Assembly: GCA_964592425.1 (NCBI GenBank)
Contig: CAZQCG010000011.1
Coordinates: forward strand, 1-64,000
DNA from: Viridilinea sp964592425
GTDB lineage: Bacteria; Chloroflexota; Chloroflexia; Chloroflexales; Chloroflexaceae
DNA: 64,000 nucleotides
Direction of reading: 5' to 3'
Shown piece after piece: positions 43,642-52,412 of this stretch. The notes under the pieces were generated by a model. The model saw only the letters and a list, made by a program, of their open reading frames with translations, had not been told where the DNA came from and made no database searches. Both the position numbers and the translations under genes were made by a program. Each line of letters opens with the position of its first letter. Position 1 is the stretch's first letter.

Positions 43642-43858
43642 GCCATGCCTCCAAGAGTTCCGTTTGATGATCCACGATAATCTGTTCGATCTGATTCAAT
43701 TCACGCGCTGCAAAACCATAATTGGCGGCGAGGGCGAGCGGATCAAGCCAGAACTTTGCTTGATCCCCAGCTGCTTTGACGTGAATATGCGGTGGTTCTT
43801 GGCGCTCATTGCTGAAGAAATAGAAGCGGTATCGGCCAACGCGCAAAACGCTAGGCAT
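43619..43858 (-). CDS. DUF4160 domain protein, partner of DUF2442
   Basis: 79 aa from the ATG at 43858 (MPSVLRVGRYRFYFFSNE), with GAGG nine bases upstream. It is a near-complete DUF4160 protein: PPHIHVKAAGDQAKFWLDPLALAANYGFAARELNQIEQIIVDHQTELLEAWHDYF. The conserved HIHV and WLDP are present. It is encoded directly before, and overlaps, the DUF2442 gene. Function unknown; candidate toxin-antitoxin-like pair by arrangement only. Confidence 0.82.
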   Translation of the reverse strand: MPSVLRVGRYRFYFFSNERQEPPHIHVKAAGDQAKFWLDPLALAANYGFAARELNQIEQIIVDHQTELLEAWHDYFSQI

Positions 43859-43970
43859 ACGCCACTTCCTCATACCCGCGAGCGTGACGCACACTTGCTT
43901 GCAGAATCACCATCCCACTTGATTCACTTTGATGGTGAGCGTTTTCTCGGCCCGTACCCTGATGCGTAGC

Positions 43971-45068
43971 TCACACCTCATCGCCGCCGATCGCCTCAAG
44001 CTGTTCGGCTTTGTTGCGCTCAGTAAGATCACGCACGGCGCTGAAGAGGGCGTTGAGCCGGTTGATCTCACGACGCTCGATCTCGACGATGCGGACAATG
44101 TGGGCCTGTTGCACCACCTCGATCCGTGAACTGTTGCGGGTAATTCGCTGCTCGATCTCGCGAATATAGCTGTCGATGCGCTCGAGCCAGGCCGTCAACT
44201 GGCGCAGGTGAACACCGTCAATCTCCTGCAATTCGCTGATCTTCTCATCAGCCTGCTGGCGCACCTCTTCAAGGCGCTCCTGGTTCATCAGGAAACGCTC
44301 AGTCGAGATGCGCTCGACGCGCTTGATGTCGGCAATGATATCCGGCAGCTTCGCAGCTACTTCAACGATCTGGCCCGGTAGAGTCTCGGCAAAGATGTCC
44401 AGATGCTGGCGGATCTCATCAATACGGGCAATGCGCGAGGCATGCTCTTCGAGAATAGCATGCACATCGACGACCAACTGCTGTGCCTCAACCGACTGGC
44501 GCCGCAGGCTCTGTTTCTCGATCTGCAGCTCGTCGCCAACCTTGCGCGCCTCTTGCACCGCAATCGTGTCGGCCTCGCGCAGACGATCAAGCTGGAGCAA
44601 GACCTGGCGCTGGCGATCATCAAGCTCTTTGATCTGGGCCTGCAAGCCAAGGATCTGTTGCTCGGTCTGCTCAATACGGCTCAGCCAACCCACCACATAG
44701 TCACGGTCAGCCTTGCGCGCCTCGGCCACCTGGATGATCTGGGCTTGCATATCGCGGATCGGGCGCACCCCCTCCTCGATCTTCACCAACGCCCCGGCGA
44801 TCTCTTTGCGCAACGCAACCACGTCACGCCGTACCACTTCACCTGCCTGGAGCGTATCAGCGGCATGGCGCTCAAAGAGGCTCTGCACCTGCACCACCGT
44901 CGCCTCGGTCTTGCGCACCTGCTCCATCGCCCAGTTGTACTTATTGCCCTGCTCCTTCAACTGGCGGCGTAGTTCGTCGATCTGGCCCTGCAGGTAAATA
45001 ATTTGCGACTGCTCATGGGCACGCAGACGCTCTTCTTCAAATTTTGCCGTCAGATCAGGGTTGCTCAT
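43971..45068 (-). CDS. Long coiled-coil protein of unknown function
   Basis: 365 aa from the ATG at 45068, which overlaps the hisA stop by 14 bases. Almost the whole chain is heptad-rich helix (HEQSQIIYLQGQIDELRRQLKEQ, EQTEQQILGLQAQIKELDDRQRQ, REIEQRITRNSSRIEVVQQAHIV). Charged residues dominate; no signal peptide, membrane helix or globular domain is obvious. It may be a cytoskeletal, chromosome-linked or scaffold protein. Its tight coupling to hisA is odd, since it has no evident link with histidine synthesis. Confidence 0.7.
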   Translation of the reverse strand: MSNPDLTAKFEEERLRAHEQSQIIYLQGQIDELRRQLKEQGNKYNWAMEQVRKTEATVVQVQSLFERHAADTLQAGEVVRRDVVALRKEIAGALVKIEEGVRPIRDMQAQIIQVAEARKADRDYVVGWLSRIEQTEQQILGLQAQIKELDDRQRQVLLQLDRLREADTIAVQEARKVGDELQIEKQSLRRQSVEAQQLVVDVHAILEEHASRIARIDEIRQHLDIFAETLPGQIVEVAAKLPDIIADIKRVERISTERFLMNQERLEEVRQQADEKISELQEIDGVHLRQLTAWLERIDSYIREIEQRITRNSSRIEVVQQAHIVRIVEIERREINRLNALFSAVRDLTERNKAEQLEAIGGDEV

Positions 45069-45810
45069 GGCTGTGATTACCTGTTGAACCAGGCGCGGCT
45101 GCCAGGGCAGCCAGGGCCTCGGGAAGGGTAAAACGCTTCGCGTAGAGAGCCTTGCCGACAATCGCACTCTCGGCCCCAAGCTCGGCGAGCTGCCGCAGAT
45201 GCTCCAGCGTGGCAATCCCGCCGCTGGCGACGATGGCCGGGCCGCCGGGGCGCATCAACTCGGCCAGGGCCGCAAAGTTGGGCTCGGTGAGCGTACCATC
45301 ACGGCTGATGTCGGTATAAATCACCCGAGCCACCCCCAGCGCCGCCATCTGCTGCACCAGGTCAGTCGCCCGCAGGTTGGCCGTCGTCATCCAACCATCG
45401 GTGGCAACCATGCCGTTGCGGGCATCAACCCCAACGATCACCCGCTCAGCGAAGCGGCTGAGCAGGCGTGGCAGCAGCGCGGAATGCTCCACCGCGGCCG
45501 TCCCAAGGATGACCCGGGCGACCCCCAACTCGAGGGCCACTTCAACATCCTCTTCACGGCGCAAACCACCGCCAAGCTGCACCGGAATACGCAGCGCTTG
45601 CACAATCGCCAGCACCGCCGCCGTATTGACCGGGTGTCCACTCCGCGCTCCGTCCAGGTCAACCACATGCAGGCGTTGGGCTCCCTGCGCTTCCCAGCGC
45701 CGGGCCACCGCCACCGGGTCTTCATCATAAACCGTGCGCTGGGCAAAATCGCCCTGGTAGAGCCGAACACAGCGCCCGTCGTGCAGGTCAATCGCAGGTA
45801 TAAGTTCCAT
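45055..45810 (-). CDS. hisA: ProFAR isomerase HisA
   Basis: 251 aa; the ATG at 45810 overlaps the hisH stop by one base. A TIM barrel that isomerises the ribosyl-formimino intermediate in histidine synthesis (step 4). Landmarks: ELIPAIDLHDGRCVRLYQGDF with the catalytic Asp, VQLGGGLRREEDVE, RVILGTAAVE, VGVDARNGMVATDGW, YTDISRDGTLTEPN and VASGGIATLEHL. It lies between hisH and a coiled-coil gene; other his genes are not in the window. Confidence 0.94.
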   Translation of the reverse strand: MELIPAIDLHDGRCVRLYQGDFAQRTVYDEDPVAVARRWEAQGAQRLHVVDLDGARSGHPVNTAAVLAIVQALRIPVQLGGGLRREEDVEVALELGVARVILGTAAVEHSALLPRLLSRFAERVIVGVDARNGMVATDGWMTTANLRATDLVQQMAALGVARVIYTDISRDGTLTEPNFAALAELMRPGGPAIVASGGIATLEHLRQLAELGAESAIVGKALYAKRFTLPEALAALAAAPGSTGNHSHEQP

Positions 45811-46496
45811 CACTGGGTGGGGGTAGGCTGAGCCGAAAGCGGGTCGGCAGCAGCAGGGGCGGGCACAGCCGCTGCGGCTGTGGCCAGGCCAACAAAATTC
45901 TGTAACAGGCGCAGCCCGTAGCGGCCCGACTTTTCGGGGTGAAACTGAACCGCCGCCATGGCCCCGCGCACCATCACACTAGGGAAACTCAGACCATAGC
46001 TGGTCTGGCCAGCGACAAGTGCTGGTTCGTCCAGGTCACAATAGAAGGAATGGACAAAGTAGAAGTCGCTCCCGTCGGGAATCCCGGCAAAGAGCGGGTG
46101 ATTGGCAAAGGCTGACGTATAGTTGACCTGATTCCAGCCGATCTGGGGAATCTTGCCTGCCGTAGTGGGCAGCCGACGGACGGTACCATCAACAACCCCC
46201 AGGCAGGCGTGGTCGCTGAACTCGGTACTGGCAGCCAGCAGCACCTGCATGCCCACACAGATGCCCAGGAAGGGCCGCCTGGCAGCGATCACCTCCGGCA
46301 AAACGCTGGTCATACCCAGGCGTTTAAGGCTCGCCATCGTATCGGCAGTCGCCCCGACGCCAGGTAGCACCACCGCCTCTGCCGTGCGCACCACCGCCGG
46401 ATCGTCCGTCACCAGCAGGTCAGCCCCAACGGCCCTGAGCGCACGTACTGCATTGGGCAAGTTGCCCGCCCCGTAGTTAATCACTGCAATCGTCAT
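45810..46496 (-). CDS. hisH: Imidazole glycerol phosphate synthase glutamine amidotransferase HisH
   Basis: 228 aa. A class I glutaminase that feeds ammonia to HisF. It begins IAVINYGAGNLPNAVRAL. The nucleophile Cys is in LGICVGMQVLL, and the His-Glu pair in AVQFHPEKSG; GIPDGSDFYFVHSFY is also typical. The last ~20 residues form an Ala/Pro-rich tail beyond the usual end. Its ATG overlaps the HDAC-like gene by four bases. hisF is not nearby. Confidence 0.93.
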   Translation of the reverse strand: MTIAVINYGAGNLPNAVRALRAVGADLLVTDDPAVVRTAEAVVLPGVGATADTMASLKRLGMTSVLPEVIAARRPFLGICVGMQVLLAASTEFSDHACLGVVDGTVRRLPTTAGKIPQIGWNQVNYTSAFANHPLFAGIPDGSDFYFVHSFYCDLDEPALVAGQTSYGLSFPSVMVRGAMAAVQFHPEKSGRYGLRLLQNFVGLATAAAAVPAPAAADPLSAQPTPTQ

Positions 46497-47539
46497 AGTG
46501 CCAGCAGAGGATGGCGCGCCTGCAGGGTCTCGATCACCCGATCAATCTCCGGCAGAGGCTCAGGCGAATCGACTTCACCAATCGGGTCAGGGCCAGGTGT
46601 GCGCCCAAGCAACTGGCGCAGACCGGCAACCACACAGGCCCCCAGCGCCTCAAGGTTATAGCCGCCCTCAAGCACATAGACCAGCCGACCGTCGCACAAC
46701 TCGTCGGCCAGATCGATCAGCATCCGGTTGAGCTGGGCATAACCGCTGACCGAAAGCACCATCGGGCCGAGCGGGTCGCTCCAATGGGCATCGTAGCCCG
46801 CCGAAACCAGCAGCAGGTCGGGCCGAAACCGGCGCAGCGCCGGGGCAAGCACCTGCGCAAAAACACGGGCATAGCCCCGGTCGCCGGTGCCGAAGGGCAG
46901 TGGCATATTGAGCGTTGCGCCGGGCGCAGCAATGCGGTCGCCCATCTCGGCGGCACTGCCTGAACCGGGGTAAAAAGGCGCAGCGTGGGTCGAACAGAAG
47001 AGCACCGCCGGATCATCGTAGAAGATGTCCTGGGTGCCATTGCCATGGTGTACATCATAGTCGACGATGGCTACGCGCTGCACCCCAAGCTGGCGGATGG
47101 CGTAGCGGGCGGCGACGGCAATATTGTTAAAGAGGCAAAAACCCATCGCCCGCGCTGGTGTCGCATGATGGCCGGGCGGGCGCACCAGAGCAAAGGCATT
47201 GCGCACATGGCTACCAGCGACCGCCTCAACCGCACCGATAGCCGCACCAGCCGCCATAAGTGCGGCATCCCAAGAATCGGCAGTAACATAGGTGTCTGAA
47301 TCAAACTGGCCGCCTCCGTAGCTGACCAGTTGGCGGACCAGCCGCAGCAACTGCGGCGTATGCACCGCCTCAAGCTCAGCCATCGTCGCCGGACGTACCG
47401 TGCGCTGGTGCAGATCGTCACGCAGACCAGCCGCGCCAATCGCATGCCGGATCGCCTCAAGCCGCGCCGCCTGCTCGACATGTCCATGCCAGGTGTGAGC
47501 GTCAAATATCGTATCGGTCAGCATTGCTGTGCTGCTCAT
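46493..47539 (-). CDS. Histone-deacetylase-family (AcuC/HdaH-like) amidohydrolase
   Basis: 348 aa from the ATG at 47539, with GAGG five bases upstream. A zinc-dependent deacetylase fold: RPPGHHATPARAMGFCLFNNIA (H124, H125), zinc ligands D162 and H164 in VDYDVHHGNGTQ and D250 in SAGYDAH, and the transition-state Tyr Y294 in EGGYN. Bacterial members remove acetyl groups from acetyl-CoA synthetase lysines, polyamines or other amides. Which applies here is unknown. It is the first gene of an overlapping operon with hisH, hisA and a coiled-coil gene. A weak TACAAT lies at 47577-47572 on this strand. Confidence 0.85.
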   Translation of the reverse strand: MSSTAMLTDTIFDAHTWHGHVEQAARLEAIRHAIGAAGLRDDLHQRTVRPATMAELEAVHTPQLLRLVRQLVSYGGGQFDSDTYVTADSWDAALMAAGAAIGAVEAVAGSHVRNAFALVRPPGHHATPARAMGFCLFNNIAVAARYAIRQLGVQRVAIVDYDVHHGNGTQDIFYDDPAVLFCSTHAAPFYPGSGSAAEMGDRIAAPGATLNMPLPFGTGDRGYARVFAQVLAPALRRFRPDLLLVSAGYDAHWSDPLGPMVLSVSGYAQLNRMLIDLADELCDGRLVYVLEGGYNLEALGACVVAGLRQLLGRTPGPDPIGEVDSPEPLPEIDRVIETLQARHPLLAL

Positions 47540-47611
47540 AGGCACCTCTTCCAGCAGTATCGGGTGACTCTATTGTACCGCAGGATGAGCCATAGGTGCG
47601 CGGATCTCCGT

Positions 47612-47640
47612 TTGACATTCGCCGCCGTTGCTGCTACCCT
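47612..47640 (+). promoter_or_regulatory. Promoter of tRNA-Pro
   Basis: TTGACA (47612-47617), a 17-base spacer, then TACCCT (47635-47640) preceded by TGC, an extended -10. It ends 10 bases before the mature tRNA. Confidence 0.65.
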
Positions 47641-47650
47641 AGAGTAAGCA

Positions 47651-47727
47651 CGGGGCGTGGCTCAGCCTGGTAGAGCACCGCGTTTGGGACGCGGGGGTCG
47701 TGGGTTCAAATCCCTCCGCCCCGACCA
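47651..47727 (+). tRNA. tRNA-Pro (anticodon TGG)
   Basis: 77 bases with encoded CCA. The acceptor stem CGGGGCG pairs with CGCCCCG; the D-arm, T-arm (GGGTTCAAATCCC) and anticodon arm CCGCG-TTTGGGA-CGCGG all fold. Loop positions 34-36 are TGG, reading CCA and, with a wobble-modified base, other proline codons. Confidence 0.97.
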
Positions 47728-47760
47728 GTATGATCGCTGGATCGACCCTCTCCGCACACA

Positions 47761-47807
47761 GTGACCGACGCCGGCGCATTCTACGCCTTCGTCGGTCACA
47801 CCTTTTT
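47761..47807 (+). terminator. Rho-independent terminator of tRNA-Pro
   Basis: GTGACCGACG (47761-47770) pairs with CGTCGGTCAC (47790-47799), extended by GGCG/CGCC inside, and is followed by TTTTT (47803-47807). This is the clearest intrinsic terminator in the window. The response-regulator gene starts 21 bases later. Confidence 0.85.
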
Positions 47808-47828
47808 CATCGCTGAACCAGGCAAACT

Positions 47829-48524
47829 ATGGCTAGCATCCTGATCATTGAGGACGAGACGACCCTCGCCGAGACCCTGCGCTACAATCTCGAGCGTGAG
47901 GGCTACAGCGTCCTGCTCGCTGCCGACGGCATCCAGGGCCTTGATCTAGCCCGGCGCGATCAGCCCGACCTGATCGTGCTCGATATTATGCTTCCGCGCC
48001 TCGATGGCTTCTCGGTCTGCCGCATCCTGCGCCAGGAAAGTGATGTCCCGGTGATTATGCTCACCGCTCGCCAGGACGAGGTCGACCGTATCGCCGGACT
48101 TGAACTGGGTGCCGACGACTATGTCAGCAAACCCTTCAGCCTCGGTGAATTCCTGGCCCGTGTACGGGCGATTATGCGCCGTACCGAACGCCAGCCCCAT
48201 CTGCACAACCGCGAAGTACTCGAGGCTGGCCCGCTCAAGGTCGACACCAGCAGCCGCCGCGCCTGGCGTGAAGGTGGTGAACTGACCCTGCCCCAGAAAG
48301 AGTTTGACCTGCTCACCTGCCTGATCCGCAACCGCGGTATCGCGCTCTCCCGTGACCTGCTGCTTGAGCGGGTCTGGGGCCTCGATTTCATTGGCGATAG
48401 CCGCACCGTTGATGTACATATCCGCTGGCTGCGTGAGAAGATCGAGTCCGACCCCAGCCATCCCCGTTACATCCAGACCGTGCGTGGCGTCGGCTATCGC
48501 TTCGAGGCGCCCGGCGACATGTGA
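47829..48524 (+). CDS. OmpR/PhoB-family response regulator
   Basis: 231 aa. The receiver domain has acidic E8-D9, phospho-acceptor D52 (LIVLDIMLPRLDG), MLTAR and the Lys of YVSKPFSLGE. The C-terminal winged-helix DNA-binding domain shows LTLPQKEFDLLTCLIRNRG, LLERVWG and SRTVDVHIRWLREKIE, ending IQTVRGVGYRFE. It is the partner of the kinase encoded 13 bases downstream. The pair resembles PhoB/PhoR-type systems, but phosphate sensing is not shown by anything adjacent. Confidence 0.92.
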   Translation: MASILIIEDETTLAETLRYNLEREGYSVLLAADGIQGLDLARRDQPDLIVLDIMLPRLDGFSVCRILRQESDVPVIMLTARQDEVDRIAGLELGADDYVSKPFSLGEFLARVRAIMRRTERQPHLHNREVLEAGPLKVDTSSRRAWREGGELTLPQKEFDLLTCLIRNRGIALSRDLLLERVWGLDFIGDSRTVDVHIRWLREKIESDPSHPRYIQTVRGVGYRFEAPGDM

Positions 48525-48537
48525 AACCTGCCAGCCT

Positions 48538-49740
48538 GTGCCAAGTATCACCCCTCTTACGATCATCCTGCTGATCAGCCTCGCCCTCAGCCTCTGGCTC
48601 TGCTATCGAGGCCGGCAGCGCACTGCGCTCCAATCCGCCCCTCGCGATCTGCCCCCCACGGCGCTCAACAACGACCCGCTCGCCGCCCTGAGCCTGCCAC
48701 TCTTAAGCGCCACCACCACCAGCCTTGATGCCGGGGTCATCATCATCGATACCGAACGCCGCGTGCGCCACCTCAATCCCCCGGCTATGAGCATGCTTGA
48801 TCGCAACGACGGGCCAGTCGGCCAGAGCCTGATCGCTACCCTGCGCGACCATCAGGCCGATGCCCTGGCTGGCGAGGTGCTCCACGACAGTGAACCACGT
48901 GAGTTGACCTTGCGCCCGATTAACAGCGGCCGCACGCTCCACCTGCGCTGCACACCGCTGGCGCCAGACGGCCAGGTCGTTGGTGCCATCCTCATGATCC
49001 GCGACATTACGCAGATCAGTATGCTCGAACGCTCACGGCGCGACCTGGTGGCCAACGTCTCCCATGAGCTACGCACGCCCCTTGCCTCGCTCAAGCTGCT
49101 GATAGAAACCGTGCAGTCCGATCCGCCGCTCGAGGTCAGCCAACGCATGCTCGGCCAGATGGCCCAGGAGATCGACGCCGTAACCCAACTGGTTGATGAA
49201 TTGCACGAGCTTGCGCAGATCGAGTCAGGCCGGGTGACCCTCAAACTGGCCCCGACCGCCCTCGGACCAGTCGTCGACCGGTCAATCGAGCGCATTCGCC
49301 CCCAGGCCGATCGCAAGCAGATCCAGATCAATGCCGACCTGCACGACCAGACGGCAACCGCCCTGATTGACGCCGACCGGATCGGCCAGGTGCTGCTGAA
49401 CCTGCTGCATAACGCCGTGAAATTTACCCCGCCCGGCGGAATCGTGATCGTCCGTACCACCCTCCTGCCGTCGCTCAATAACATCCCCGACGACCTGGCT
49501 GGCGGGCCATGGCTGCAAGTCAGTGTCAGCGACACCGGCATCGGTATCCCGCCCCAGGATCTGCCGCGCATCTTCGAGCGCTTCTACAAAGTTGACCGCT
49601 CGCGCACCCGTCACGCCGGTGGCACCGGGCTCGGCCTGGCCATCGCTAAACACCTGGTTGAAGGCCACGCGGGCCACCTGACCGTCGACAGCACTGAAGG
49701 TCGTGGGAGCACCTTCAGCCTGCTCCTGCCCATTGCCTAG
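48538..49740 (+). CDS. PhoR-type sensor histidine kinase
   Basis: 400 aa from the GTG at 48538; the frame is open further back inside the regulator gene, but that part is not protein-like. One N-terminal membrane helix (TPLTIILLISLALSLWLCY) is followed at once by a PAS domain (DAGVIIIDTERRVRHLNPPAM). There is no sensor loop outside the membrane. The HisKA motif is VSHELRTPLASLK, with H176 as phospho-donor. The HATPase has DRIGQVLLNLLHNAVKFTPPGG, DTGIGIPPQDLPRIFERFYKVD and GGTGLGLAIAK. With a single helix and a PAS, it probably senses a cytoplasmic or membrane cue. Confidence 0.9.
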   Translation: MPSITPLTIILLISLALSLWLCYRGRQRTALQSAPRDLPPTALNNDPLAALSLPLLSATTTSLDAGVIIIDTERRVRHLNPPAMSMLDRNDGPVGQSLIATLRDHQADALAGEVLHDSEPRELTLRPINSGRTLHLRCTPLAPDGQVVGAILMIRDITQISMLERSRRDLVANVSHELRTPLASLKLLIETVQSDPPLEVSQRMLGQMAQEIDAVTQLVDELHELAQIESGRVTLKLAPTALGPVVDRSIERIRPQADRKQIQINADLHDQTATALIDADRIGQVLLNLLHNAVKFTPPGGIVIVRTTLLPSLNNIPDDLAGGPWLQVSVSDTGIGIPPQDLPRIFERFYKVDRSRTRHAGGTGLGLAIAKHLVEGHAGHLTVDSTEGRGSTFSLLLPIA

Positions 49741-49750
49741 GGATCTACCT

Positions 49751-51724
49751 GTGGCCCATACCCTCAACCCCGCCTGGGTGATCGAGTTGCCCGACCAGGC
49801 CCCGCCCCCCGCCCGCATGGCCGCCGATGAACTGCGCACCACCCTCACCCGCCTGGGTGGCCCCGATCTGCCCATCCTGCCGACCGCCCCCGGCCAGCGC
49901 ATCAAGCTGAGTTATGGCCCTGACGGCGATGGTTTCCTGCGTGCCCCCGATGCCGATGGGCTGCACCTCGCTGGTGACGGGCCACGCGGCCTGCTTTACG
50001 CTGTCTATGACCTGCTCGAAGCCCTCGGCTGCCACTGGCCTGCCCCCGCTGCCGCCAGCGTGCCGCCAGCCCAACCTGCGATCCAACTCCCCTTGGTAGC
50101 TGTGGCCGACCGGCCTGCGCTGCCCATCCGCGGCCTGATCCTCGGCCATGATCATATGCTTGCCCAGGCCGAAGCCTGGATCAACTGGGCCGCCCATAAC
50201 CGGCTCAATACGATCTTTGTCCACACCACCATCCACGAGCCAGCCCTCGGGGCTTGCCGTCTGAGTTCCTGGCGCAAACGGCGCCGTGCATTGTTGCCCC
50301 TGATCCGCTCCTATGGCCTGCGGCTCGAACTCGGTGGCCATCACCTGCGCGACCTGCTCCCCCGCCGGCTCTTTCGCCACGACCCCACTCTCTTCCGCCA
50401 CAATGGAGCATACCGCACGCCCGACCACAACCTCTGTGTGAGCAACCCTCAGGCCCTCGCGTGGCTGCGCCGCAGCGCTACGGCCTTCTTCGCCGCCTAC
50501 CCCGAGGCTGAGGTCTATCACCTCTGGCCCGACGACCTGCGCAGCGGGGGGTGGTGCTACTGTCCTGCCTGCGCCCACCTCGGCCCCGCCGAGCAGGCTC
50601 TGATCGCTGCCAACACCCTGGCCGCTGCGCTGCCCATCGACCGCCCTACCGCCCGCGTCAGCTACCTGGCCTACCACGATACCGAGACGGCCCCGACCAT
50701 CACCCGGCCCCACCCTCAGCTCAACCTGCTCTTCGCCCCCCGCCTACGCAGCTACGCCGAGAGCCTTGCTGGGCCAGCCAATGCCTCTGTGGCTGCCGCC
50801 CTGACTGGCTGCGTCACAACCTTCGGTACCCGGCCCGAACCGACGGTTGGGCCACAGGCTGGCCTGGCTGCCTTCGAGTACTACCTCGACGGCCTCCTCT
50901 TCAAATCTTCACCACCACCCCTGGCAGATGTGATCGCCGCCGACCTCGTCCATTACCACCGCACCTGTATCGGTGCCGTCTACGCCCTGCTAACCGGTGA
51001 CCGTCCCTTCAACTGGGCACCACCCAATGCCTATTGTTTCGCCCGCCTGGCCTGGGCCCCCACAAGCGATCCGCAACAAATCCTGGCCGCTTACGCTGCC
51101 GCCCGTTGCCCCGCCGCACCCGCCAGGCTCATCTGCGCCTATGAAGAACTGGCCCTGGCCTGGCGTCCGGCCCTGGCTCGTGACCCGCGCCGCATCACCG
51201 GCAGTGGGTGGCACCAACCCAGCGACCCGGTCAGCCTCCCGCCAACCGACGTGCTTGACCCCATCGACGAGCTTCCGCTCGAACTCCAACGCCGCCTCGA
51301 GGCTATGCGCCTGGCCGAGGGCCACCTGGCCCTGGGCCAGGTCGCCTGGGCTAGCCTTGAGACATACGTAGCTGGCGACCCCGACCTCGCCGCTGAGCAC
51401 GCGGAATGGGAGTTGAGTGCGGCCCTGTTACACTTCTTCTACGCCCGCCAGCAACTCTATGTGCTCGAAGCCCGCGACGCCGCACCGACCCTGCTCAGCG
51501 AAGCCCTGGCAAGCGCCCAGGCGGCCCTGGACACCCTGCTGACCTGGGCGAGCCACCACGTCCCCCCACAGGCCCGAGCAGGCCACCTGCTCCTGCGAGC
51601 GGTCTTCCAACTTCAGCTTGACCATCTCGCCGACCGCTACCTGCTGACCCCCTGGGGCCGCCTGGGACTGCGTGCCCGGCGCGCTGGCGACCTACTGCGC
51701 CTACTGCCGCACCTCCTGCGTTAG
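49751..51724 (+). CDS. DUF4838 domain protein (glycosidase-like)
   Basis: 657 aa from the GTG at 49751, ten bases after the kinase stop. The N-terminal ~120 residues resemble the alpha-glucuronidase/hexosaminidase-type accessory domain (ADELRTTLTRLG, GLHLAGDGPRGLLYAVYDLLEALGCHWPAP). The TIM-barrel part has PIRGLILGHDH, WINWAAHNRLNTIFVH, and the DUF4838 signature region YHLWPDDLRSGGWCYCPACAHLGPAEQ with paired Cys. The last ~150 residues are helical. No signal peptide is seen, so it appears cytoplasmic. It is probably a glycoside hydrolase or a derivative of one; the substrate is unknown. It may be co-transcribed with the two-component genes. Confidence 0.7.
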   Translation: MAHTLNPAWVIELPDQAPPPARMAADELRTTLTRLGGPDLPILPTAPGQRIKLSYGPDGDGFLRAPDADGLHLAGDGPRGLLYAVYDLLEALGCHWPAPAAASVPPAQPAIQLPLVAVADRPALPIRGLILGHDHMLAQAEAWINWAAHNRLNTIFVHTTIHEPALGACRLSSWRKRRRALLPLIRSYGLRLELGGHHLRDLLPRRLFRHDPTLFRHNGAYRTPDHNLCVSNPQALAWLRRSATAFFAAYPEAEVYHLWPDDLRSGGWCYCPACAHLGPAEQALIAANTLAAALPIDRPTARVSYLAYHDTETAPTITRPHPQLNLLFAPRLRSYAESLAGPANASVAAALTGCVTTFGTRPEPTVGPQAGLAAFEYYLDGLLFKSSPPPLADVIAADLVHYHRTCIGAVYALLTGDRPFNWAPPNAYCFARLAWAPTSDPQQILAAYAAARCPAAPARLICAYEELALAWRPALARDPRRITGSGWHQPSDPVSLPPTDVLDPIDELPLELQRRLEAMRLAEGHLALGQVAWASLETYVAGDPDLAAEHAEWELSAALLHFFYARQQLYVLEARDAAPTLLSEALASAQAALDTLLTWASHHVPPQARAGHLLLRAVFQLQLDHLADRYLLTPWGRLGLRARRAGDLLRLLPHLLR

Positions 51725-51732
51725 ACGCAACC

Positions 51733-52374
51733 TCAGAGCAGCCCAAAGGCCACAAAGCTCCCCACCACACAAACCGTCGCCAGCGCTATCCCAGCCACTA
51801 CCTGCAGCGGGGTGTGGTTACGCGTACGCACACGCGCCCAGCCCAGCAGCAGGGCAGCTAGCCAGAGTGCCAGGCCAAGTGGCTCGGCATAGAGTGCGCC
51901 CAGCGTTGCTGTCGTGCCCATACTCGAAGCATGCACACTGATCTTCCAGTAGCGATTGATCACCCAGGCAATCACACTCATCACCACCCCTGCCGTAACC
52001 ATGGCCAGCATCGGGTCTGGCGCACCAAGCAGCCAGAGCAAAACCAGGCCGACAGCCAGGTTAATGATGCCAAAGAGGTACAGCTCGTTGCGCTGAGTGC
52101 GATCCGAAACATCATCATCGGTGTAGGCACCCTGACGCAGGCGGATCGTAAAGAAGATCATCGGCGGCACAATCTGCAAAAAGATGCAGACAATGGCCCA
52201 GATCAGCCCTGTTCGCGGTGGCGCGATCCCCAGCAGGCCGACGATCAGCACCCCCGCGACACCCAGCACGATCGGGTGCAATATCTGTGAGACAAGCCGG
52301 GCAAACGCGTACCCGCGACCAGGAACCGCACCCCGGCGCAGCGCCTCGGCGGCAAGGTCATTCTGTCGTGTCAT
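51733..52374 (-). CDS. PAP2-like integral membrane protein
   Basis: 213 aa from the ATG at 52374, which has AGAGAGAGG just upstream. Six hydrophobic helices. The PAP2 phosphatase motifs are only partly kept: DRTQRNELY in place of K-x6-RP, SVHASSMG at the PSGH position (with the His shifted), and RVRTRNHTPLQVVAG for SR-x5-H-x3-D with the last Asp missing. It may be a divergent lipid-phosphate phosphatase or a non-catalytic relative. It ends eight bases from the converging DUF4838 gene and lies beside polysaccharide genes, where an undecaprenyl-diphosphate recycling role would make sense. Confidence 0.6.
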   Translation of the reverse strand: MTRQNDLAAEALRRGAVPGRGYAFARLVSQILHPIVLGVAGVLIVGLLGIAPPRTGLIWAIVCIFLQIVPPMIFFTIRLRQGAYTDDDVSDRTQRNELYLFGIINLAVGLVLLWLLGAPDPMLAMVTAGVVMSVIAWVINRYWKISVHASSMGTTATLGALYAEPLGLALWLAALLLGWARVRTRNHTPLQVVAGIALATVCVVGSFVAFGLL

Positions 52375-52403
52375 GAGCCTCTCTCTCAGACGAGGTTTCA
52401 AGT

Positions 52404-52412
52404 GTTATACCA
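52404..52412 (-). promoter_or_regulatory. Extended -10 promoter for the PAP2-like gene
   Basis: The minus strand reads TGG-TATAAC, as in front of the dehalogenase-like gene (18340-18348). Transcription would begin near 52397, giving a 23-base leader. Confidence 0.5.
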
